Notes under the pieces: model-generated
What the model saw: the letters and a program-made list of their open reading frames with translations, nothing else
Databases searched by the model: none
Told to the model about the DNA's origin: nothing
Made by a program: the position numbers and the translations under genes
Shown: positions 24,407 through 30,929 of the stretch, one piece after another
Layout: each line of letters opens with the position of its first letter
How positions within the stretch are numbered: position 1 is the stretch's first letter
DNA from: a virus
Direction: 5' to 3' (one strand)
Length of the DNA: 30,929 nucleotides
IMG/VR virus record: IMGVR_UViG_3300004770_000064
Span: 1 to 30,929 of that record

Positions 24407-27400
24407 TTAAAAAGTAGTATTTACGTTAGGTGGAAGTGCTATAGCCCGCATATTGCTCAAATAAGGAACAGCAGTATTGTCACTAGTAGTTAAAACAATC
24501 TTGATAGCAAACTGACTGAATGTTGTATAAGTTTGTCCGTTGGTACTTGTATAACTTACATAACCTTGGTCTGTTCCTGTTGTTCCTGGAGCAAATGTGT
24601 ATTCATATAAATCAGTTCTTGTTTGTGAATAAGCAGTACCAGAACTATTTGTTTTGGTCATTAACTGCCATGCACCATCATCAAATTGTTGTGTATCACT
24701 ACGATTCAATATTTTGTAATATACGTTAATGTCTGTACCGACTGGTCTGTATGCTGTTAAGTATACATTCAAATCTCCAGAATCAAATCCTGCATCCAAA
24801 ACAACTTTCTTGGTTACATATTTAGCAAGTGCTGGACCACCAGTTTTTGATGTTTCGCCAGATACAACAGCAGTTGCTCCTGTTCCCGGTGTTGTATTAG
24901 CATCAACAATAGTGAGTGTTGGTGTTGTAATATAACCAGAACCAGCAGAAGTAAAGTATACAGAAACAACATTTCCATTTTGTACATTTGCTGCAGCATA
25001 GGCTTGTGTACCACCTGATCCTGTTGGAGCAGAAACAGAAACAGAAACATTGCCACTTGTATTATTACTATAACCAGAACCACCAGAGGTCAAAGTAATT
25101 AAGTTATTTGACAATGAACAGTTATTAATATTCCAAGCTACAGTATATGTTGTCAATCCGGCATCAGAAATGATAGGACTTACTGATGGATCTTGTGAAC
25201 TCAACTGTGCAAACAATGAGAAAGATGTTGAAGTATTTGATAACAATATACGTTCACCATTTCCATCATTCAAATAAATGTCATCTGAAGATGCTGTTCC
25301 ATATTTGCCTGGAGTAATGTTTGTTAGACCAGCAGAAGAACCGGACAACAAAGTGGCATTATAATTGTAATTAATACCTGTTGTTGTTGGAGTAAAGTCG
25401 GTCGTTGTTACATTGAAAGCGTCAACTTTAATATCTGCATTTGAAATAGAATCAATTGTAGAAGAAATGTTATTGGCATTTAAGAAATATCCAACAGACT
25501 GGTCAACCAATGTTCTCTGTGGTAACTTCTTAGGAACTACGAATTGAATAGTTGGATTTACAGCAGTATTAAACACACATTGGTCAGCAACAAACATTAA
25601 ACTTTGATTTTGGTCAGCTGTCCATGTTTGTGAATTTTGTGAAATAAACAAACCACCAACATAAGGTGCACCATTAATTTTTGTAATAATTGATGGAATT
25701 GGATCAGTTGGTAAATTCTTAATTGAAGATGATAGTGCATTATCTCCATTAGATGCTGTCCACAATGTGTATTGATTACTATTTGATTTTACAATTAACG
25801 AATATAAAACTCCTGGTTGAATATAAACTGGAGCATTAAATGTAAATCGTGTTAATGCAGTAGTATCAAGATACTGTGGAGATTCAGAAATGTTTATCGA
25901 TGATGGTGGTAAAGAAACAATAGAATGATCTAATGTTTGTCCGTTTGGATAACCATTTAATGTTCCAACAATAGACAAAGTTACAGGAGAATTATCATTT
26001 GTTGGTTTAGTTCTGAAGAATATACTTACAGAATTTAAGAAAATACCATTTGGATAATTATCTTTGCTAACAATAAATGTCTGAGCAACCGGATCATACG
26101 GTGAATAATTTGTCACAGTAGAAGTTGAACTCTGTTGATTGGTCTGTGTAAATGTACCTTTTGCACCAGCTGGCGAAGCACCAAAATCAACCTGTTGTGA
26201 AGTTGTTTGTAGTCCTTCAGCATAATATGTAGCTTCAGCATATGTAGTTGCTGATGTTTGATTGTTCAATGTACCATTATCAACACGCAATACTCTTTGT
26301 CCTGTATGGAAAGTATTTGCAGGTAAATTAAAGATGCCATAGAATGCGCCAGCTTCATTTGAAGTCAACGTACCAATTGAGTAAACATCACCTACAGTAC
26401 AATTAATAGCAGAAGATAATGTTGCTATTTGTGTTCCAGCATTATAGGTCGATATTGTTGCAGATTGACCAGCACCAGTACCAGCATTAATATAAACTGT
26501 TTGACCAGCATAACTTCCGCCAGATGCTAATGGAGAAAATTGAATTGATGTTGTTGAATTTACAGCAACAAGTCGACCACCATTATGTGATGTAGATGCT
26601 AATGTTCCTGTAGCAGTTGAGTTTTGATACAATCCGGCAGCATTAAAGAAACCATTTTGTAAAGTTCCAGTTGATGTGTATGTTGTTGTAGTTTGGTCAG
26701 CTGCAACATATAAACGAACATTGGTTGTTCCTGGATAAGCATACAATCCAATGATTCTTCCTGTTGTATAGAAAGTACCACCTGTGTAATATCCAACAAT
26801 GTCATCTTGATTGAATGTGCCAGTAACACCAGTCAACTCAATAATATTTGTTTTTCTTACATAGTTAGAAACAGATAAATTATCAAAATATGTATTGAGT
26901 GTACTATTGATTAACAAACCTTCAGAACGAATTGCCACTTGTTGATTTCTGATAAATGGCAGAACACTAATATCGGTAATGTATCCGTTGTTTAATGCGT
27001 ATGTATTACTAATGTTATCATAAGCACCAACAATATTAGTTTGTTGTTGTACTGTTGAAGTGGTTGTAGTTGTTGCTGTATAACCTACAACAGAACCGAA
27101 TGGACCATTAAATGCTCCATGATTCATTACACTCTGGCTAGTCGAATAGGAGGTTCCTGAAATTGATTTCCAGTCACCTGCTGACAACACATTTAAAGCG
27201 GCCGAGTTTGCACGGAATACTTGTAAATTTGGATCTGTAATTAATAAAGCAGGAGAATAGTTTGTGTCAACCCAATTGTCAACGTTTGGTGACAATGATA
27301 ATATACCTTCTTTTGTTGAGAAAGAGAATGGGTTAAGGTTTACTGTTCTTGAAGCATACTTCTGTGAAATTACATTAGCAGTAGAATATGGCAAACTAAA

Positions 27401-30400
27401 GTAATTTACATAACCATCGGTATTAACCGAGAATCCTAATGAACTCATTGTCACTGCGTCAGGTAATCCCATGTTGTATGCCAAAGATAATGACTTTAAT
27501 GGGAAGTTTTTAACTTGCTGAGTAGCCGTCATTTGTTTTTGACGGCGATTGATTGTAGCAGTATAGTCGTTGTTTAATGTATCGGCAGTTGCATATGAAC
27601 TGAAGTCATCAACCAAAATACCATTCTTGAATCGATTTAAACCATAAGCATCAGAAATTTGAAGTGAGTTGGCATTTTGTTCCAACAAACTTAATGATGT
27701 ATAGTACTCAACTTGATTGATACGATTCTCTAAACCAGCAATATCTTCCATTGTATAACGCTTATGTTTTACTTTGGTAATATCTAAATCAGAAATAAAT
27801 CCTGATGGTGCTTCTGTTGGAATGTATCCAGTATAAGGGTTGTGTGTGAGTTGTGCTATAACCAATGATCCATCTGGTTCATTTGGGAATATAGGATTTA
27901 CGGAAGGAGTTCCTTCAATGATTTGGAAGCTTCTATCTTTACTCAAAACGAGTTTATCTTTTCTACCCAAATAGTATGAATAGTTTCCAGTAAATGTTGA
28001 CAAATCTACAGGCAAAAATGTTCCATAGTTTGTTGCAGCATTTGAATAACGGAATACAAAACTTGCTTGTGCATTTAGACGAGCAGGTCTAAAGTCAATA
28101 CAATCTCTTAGAGCATATGTTGTACCATGTTTACTGGTATACTTTGGAATTTGTTGATATGCTTCGTTAGTATAAGAATTAACACTAAAGAAACCATCAC
28201 CACCTGAATGTTGGTAATAATTTACACAAACTAAAATATTTCCTGATGGCTGTGGGGCACCTGGCCTTAATGTTAGTGTGGCGTGATCGTAGTAATTATC
28301 TCTTTGTCCATTATCAAAAATATAATTATTTGTTATGTCATAACTTGGGTTTGTAAACATTGCTGCGGTTGGTGCAACAGAAGAAGATTTTGTATCAATA
28401 ATTTTTACAACGGCTTTAACGTCTGACAGATACAAACTTTGTTTATTTCCTGGTGTTGCCAATCCAGCATTTTGAATATAAATTTGGCCAGTAGATGTAC
28501 CTGTAGTATTATCAACAAATGTATATGTTGCAACTTGAGTGTTACTACTATTAATTACAGTAGTGTTTGCATTAATTAAAGTCTTATTTTTGAGAATGTG
28601 GCCAGTATTATCTCCGTTTACAACATATACTTTGGCAATAATAGTAGCAGTAAATGTACCACCTGCATCCGATGCGGTCAAGGTTGCAGTTGCACCAGTA
28701 GAATCTAATGTGACTGTTCTTCCAGCGGTTGTCCAAGGAATGTTATCACCCACATTGAATGATGATGTACCTTTATTAGTAACAATAATTGTGTAGTTTT
28801 GTTGTACAAGACTAGATGGTAGTGTAGAGTTCACTGTTCCAAAATGACGTATCACATTGGAATAATCTCCAGTATATGGCAGAGTTGTTGTAACAGATGC
28901 ACCTGAAGAAGTGAAAGCTACGTTTCTCCATTCTTGTTGTGTTGTGTAAGCTGTTGAAGATAGTGTTGAAACATATGGACTTCCAACAGTAAAGATTAAT
29001 TCTGGTACTGTTGGGTTTTGTAGTACTGAATTACCACTAGAGATTCCATTTACTTTACTTTCTGGATCAATTATAGCCGTAGCATTAATTGTAGCGGGGT
29101 AAGAAGTTTTATTAGCACTAACAATGGTTTCAATATCTTTTATGTCAAAGTTGAGTGCAAAGACTGAAGTTGTATCTGGTACTGTTGTCCAATTTTGACT
29201 TACTGTTGCAACCTTTGTTGAACCATTGTAAGAAGTAATTGTTCTAAAATCGCCAGCATCTGTACCAGTAGTAATTGAAATGTTTACTCCAACATAAGCA
29301 TTACTTGTTGCTGAGAAATAACTTGGCAACGTAATAGTATTGGTTGTTGCCGCAACTGCATTGGCACTTGGTGAAGCATTTTGTAAATCTGAAACATATG
29401 CTTTGTAAACGTATGTGTTGGCATCTGAAGCATTTGTTGCATGGTCATAAACAAGTCCACGAATGTAACCTGTAGCAACTAGAGTTGAACTATATGCTGA
29501 TGCGCTGGCAGTTGCAACGTTCTGAGAAGTTACACAATGTAGATCAATTGTTCCATATGTTGTTGTATCAAAGAATGAAGTGTTAGCACCACGAACTGTA
29601 TCAACATAAAAATAACTGCCAAAATCAATAACCACGGGATTATTATTTTGTGAAGCTGTTGTTCTAGCACGGTTTGAAACAAGATCAACACTTGATGGAT
29701 TCTCTACACGATATCCATGAACATATGCCAAACCTTTACCAATACTCATTGTGTATTTGGTAGAATCTGTGTTTGTTTTTGGTGTTAGTTTGAAATCATT
29801 AACAACATAATCACCATTGGTTTCGTAGTCACGCTTTGCAAAGTAGTCATCAATAACATTATAAACTGAACCATCAACCAATTTGGCGATTGAACCATTG
29901 GTAATACGAACCAATTCAATAAATCCATCGTCATCACCAAATTGTAATGGACGGCTTTCAAGTGTTAAAGAAATTAAATATCTGTCAGCACCAGGAGCTT
30001 GATAGTTTGAAGCACCAATTGCTGGATCAAGTAATGAAGAATCATTAACATAATCTTGAATTGTTTCCGTAATATTTAAACCAATTCTGTTTGATGGAGT
30101 ATTGGTATACTTACTGATGATAATTGTTTGTGGATTTACTTGTACAAAAACTCCATTAGAAATTTTGTTTCCACTTGAATCTGTATAGTTACTTGAGATG
30201 TAAAATACACCTTGAGCTATTGAAACAACAGAACTTGGTCCTGTTGATGCTGTAGTGATTGCTGTTGCAGCCAAATTTGAAAGGCTGTCATAGATTGTCA
30301 TGCCATCGGTAAAATGACTGCCTGACAGGTAGGTAACCACTAAGGTTGATGGATCACCAATACCACTCACACCCGATGGTGGAGATACGGCAACGACCCT

Positions 30401-30715
30401 AGCACGAATTAAACCATATTGGTCTTGAATTAATTTACCATTGAATTGTGTTACATCAATAACTGAACCATTATAAGTTTCTTGTAATTTAATGTAGTAA
30501 CAATTTAAGTTGGTTGTAATCTGTCCGCCAGTAACCGGAGAGTTTTGCTTAAAGATGTTGTCAGCAAAACTGGTAATTTGATTTTGTAGAATTGTTTGAG
30601 CTTGAGTGAGTTCTCTAGCTTGAACTGCAAAACCTGGTTTGAAAAGAATTCGATGGTAATTTTTTGACGCATCAAAGTCATCATAGTAGGGGTCAACGTT
30701 AAAATTCAGCGGCAT
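24407..30715 (-). CDS. Giant DUF4815-type baseplate/tail structural protein
   Basis: The 2102-residue protein opens NVDPYYDDFDASKNYHRILF then KPGFAVQARELTQAQTILQN and QITSFADNIFKQNSPVTGG, the signature of DUF4815 phage structural proteins. Further conserved-looking segments are RDCIDFRPARLN and the helical KRYTMEDIAGLENRINQVEY, followed by YTSLSLLEQNANSLQISDAY. The remainder is a chain of beta domains, including GSGYITTPTLTIVDANTTPG near residue 1930 and a C-terminal beta-sandwich (QFAIKIVLTTSDNTAVPYLS). It has seven Cys, no signal peptide and no clear catalytic motif. It follows the probable gp8 gene with a gap of about 10 bases and precedes the fibres, so it probably forms part of the baseplate periphery or the fibre attachment site; that role is inferred. 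Confidence 0.85.
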   Translation of the reverse strand: MPLNFNVDPYYDDFDASKNYHRILFKPGFAVQARELTQAQTILQNQITSFADNIFKQNSPVTGGQITTNLNCYYIKLQETYNGSVIDVTQFNGKLIQDQYGLIRARVVAVSPPSGVSGIGDPSTLVVTYLSGSHFTDGMTIYDSLSNLAATAITTASTGPSSVVSIAQGVFYISSNYTDSSGNKISNGVFVQVNPQTIIISKYTNTPSNRIGLNITETIQDYVNDSSLLDPAIGASNYQAPGADRYLISLTLESRPLQFGDDDGFIELVRITNGSIAKLVDGSVYNVIDDYFAKRDYETNGDYVVNDFKLTPKTNTDSTKYTMSIGKGLAYVHGYRVENPSSVDLVSNRARTTASQNNNPVVIDFGSYFYVDTVRGANTSFFDTTTYGTIDLHCVTSQNVATASASAYSSTLVATGYIRGLVYDHATNASDANTYVYKAYVSDLQNASPSANAVAATTNTITLPSYFSATSNAYVGVNISITTGTDAGDFRTITSYNGSTKVATVSQNWTTVPDTTSVFALNFDIKDIETIVSANKTSYPATINATAIIDPESKVNGISSGNSVLQNPTVPELIFTVGSPYVSTLSSTAYTTQQEWRNVAFTSSGASVTTTLPYTGDYSNVIRHFGTVNSTLPSSLVQQNYTIIVTNKGTSSFNVGDNIPWTTAGRTVTLDSTGATATLTASDAGGTFTATIIAKVYVVNGDNTGHILKNKTLINANTTVINSSNTQVATYTFVDNTTGTSTGQIYIQNAGLATPGNKQSLYLSDVKAVVKIIDTKSSSVAPTAAMFTNPSYDITNNYIFDNGQRDNYYDHATLTLRPGAPQPSGNILVCVNYYQHSGGDGFFSVNSYTNEAYQQIPKYTSKHGTTYALRDCIDFRPARLNAQASFVFRYSNAATNYGTFLPVDLSTFTGNYSYYLGRKDKLVLSKDRSFQIIEGTPSVNPIFPNEPDGSLVIAQLTHNPYTGYIPTEAPSGFISDLDITKVKHKRYTMEDIAGLENRINQVEYYTSLSLLEQNANSLQISDAYGLNRFKNGILVDDFSSYATADTLNNDYTATINRRQKQMTATQQVKNFPLKSLSLAYNMGLPDAVTMSSLGFSVNTDGYVNYFSLPYSTANVISQKYASRTVNLNPFSFSTKEGILSLSPNVDNWVDTNYSPALLITDPNLQVFRANSAALNVLSAGDWKSISGTSYSTSQSVMNHGAFNGPFGSVVGYTATTTTTSTVQQQTNIVGAYDNISNTYALNNGYITDISVLPFIRNQQVAIRSEGLLINSTLNTYFDNLSVSNYVRKTNIIELTGVTGTFNQDDIVGYYTGGTFYTTGRIIGLYAYPGTTNVRLYVAADQTTTTYTSTGTLQNGFFNAAGLYQNSTATGTLASTSHNGGRLVAVNSTTSIQFSPLASGGSYAGQTVYINAGTGAGQSATISTYNAGTQIATLSSAINCTVGDVYSIGTLTSNEAGAFYGIFNLPANTFHTGQRVLRVDNGTLNNQTSATTYAEATYYAEGLQTTSQQVDFGASPAGAKGTFTQTNQQSSTSTVTNYSPYDPVAQTFIVSKDNYPNGIFLNSVSIFFRTKPTNDNSPVTLSIVGTLNGYPNGQTLDHSIVSLPPSSINISESPQYLDTTALTRFTFNAPVYIQPGVLYSLIVKSNSNQYTLWTASNGDNALSSSIKNLPTDPIPSIITKINGAPYVGGLFISQNSQTWTADQNQSLMFVADQCVFNTAVNPTIQFVVPKKLPQRTLVDQSVGYFLNANNISSTIDSISNADIKVDAFNVTTTDFTPTTTGINYNYNATLLSGSSAGLTNITPGKYGTASSDDIYLNDGNGERILLSNTSTSFSLFAQLSSQDPSVSPIISDAGLTTYTVAWNINNCSLSNNLITLTSGGSGYSNNTSGNVSVSVSAPTGSGGTQAYAAANVQNGNVVSVYFTSAGSGYITTPTLTIVDANTTPGTGATAVVSGETSKTGGPALAKYVTKKVVLDAGFDSGDLNVYLTAYRPVGTDINVYYKILNRSDTQQFDDGAWQLMTKTNSSGTAYSQTRTDLYEYTFAPGTTGTDQGYVSYTSTNGQTYTTFSQFAIKIVLTTSDNTAVPYLSNMRAIALPPNVNTTF

Positions 30716-30724
30716 TTTTTTCCT

Positions 30725-30929
30725 TTAAAATCCTACAATAAATCTAAATTGTTCTATTCCATCAGAACTTCTTTGAATTCCACTTCGGTTCTCGACATAA
30801 ACTAGATAACCAGAAAACGGTTGAAAGTCTGGAGAACTTGAGCTTAATAATGTTCTTACTGTTCCTGAAGAATTTCCAAAAACAGGTGCATTGAGTGTTG
30901 GAGTTCCTGTTATATTTATCAAGTGTACT
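30725..30929 (-). CDS. 8: C-terminal fragment of a probable baseplate wedge protein (gp8-like)
   Basis: The last 67 or so residues of a gene running off the right edge. The readable end is ITGTPTLNAPVFGNSSG, then FSGYLVYVENRSGIQRSSDG and EQFRFIVGF. A closing 'GYLVYVENR..I.RS.D..E.FRFIV.F' resembles the C-termini of gp8-type baseplate wedge proteins of aquatic T4-like phages, and the location upstream of a DUF4815 protein fits. The TTG at 30922 is an internal codon, not a start. With only the tail end visible the assignment is tentative. Confidence 0.5.
   Translation of the reverse strand, partial: VHLINITGTPTLNAPVFGNSSGTVRTLLSSSSPDFQPFSGYLVYVENRSGIQRSSDGIEQFRFIVGF

Noticed and set aside
30913-30920. 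GATAAATA as a promoter for the 2102-residue gene
   Set aside because: It lies about 200 bases upstream inside another gene, with no supporting context.

Overview
The window is part of a T4-like myovirus (Caudoviricetes) genome, most like T4-related phages of marine or freshwater bacteria. This rests on T4-type neck and packaging genes in the order gp13-gp14-gp15-(fibre-like gene)-gp16-gp17, T4-type late promoters (NATAAATA), visibly AT-rich DNA, large fibre proteins rich in Asn, Thr, Ser and Ala, and a 2-oxoglutarate/Fe(II) oxygenase of a kind common in aquatic T4-like phages. The host cannot be read from the sequence. Every supported gene lies on the minus strand, so transcription runs from high to low coordinates.

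In order of transcription, the window opens with the C-terminus of a probable baseplate wedge protein (gp8-like; 30725 to the right edge). A 2102-residue DUF4815-type structural protein (24407-30715) and a small coiled-coil protein (24176-24403) follow. Next comes a long adhesin/fibre block (7265-24183): a 1431-residue fibre with a C-terminal S74 self-cleaving chaperone, a 111-residue beta-protein, a 768-residue fibre with helical repeats, 251- and 644-residue structural proteins, a coiled-coil protein, a 2074-residue protein and a 110-residue protein. The 2074-residue protein contains 77 uninterrupted copies of a 16-residue beta-solenoid-like unit and is very rich in cysteine.

The remainder is the neck and packaging block: the oxygenase, a small conserved protein, gp13, a decayed homing-endonuclease fragment, gp14, gp15, a small fibre-like protein, and the small and large terminase subunits. 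Genes are tightly packed, with overlapping or nearly adjacent stops and starts. Candidate late promoters sit in the few gaps, and two of them overlap the stop codon of the gene upstream.

Three things deserve attention. First, the 77-unit array has an invariant Gln, ladders of Cys, and a neighbour rule: all 18 units with Arg at position 11 follow a unit with Gln-Asn at positions 12-13. Second, a homing-endonuclease remnant sits directly before gp14, which has lost a normal start codon and appears to begin at ATT. Third, gp14 and gp15, and probably gp13, carry a related inserted beta-domain. No tRNA, CRISPR array, integrase or insertion sequence was seen.
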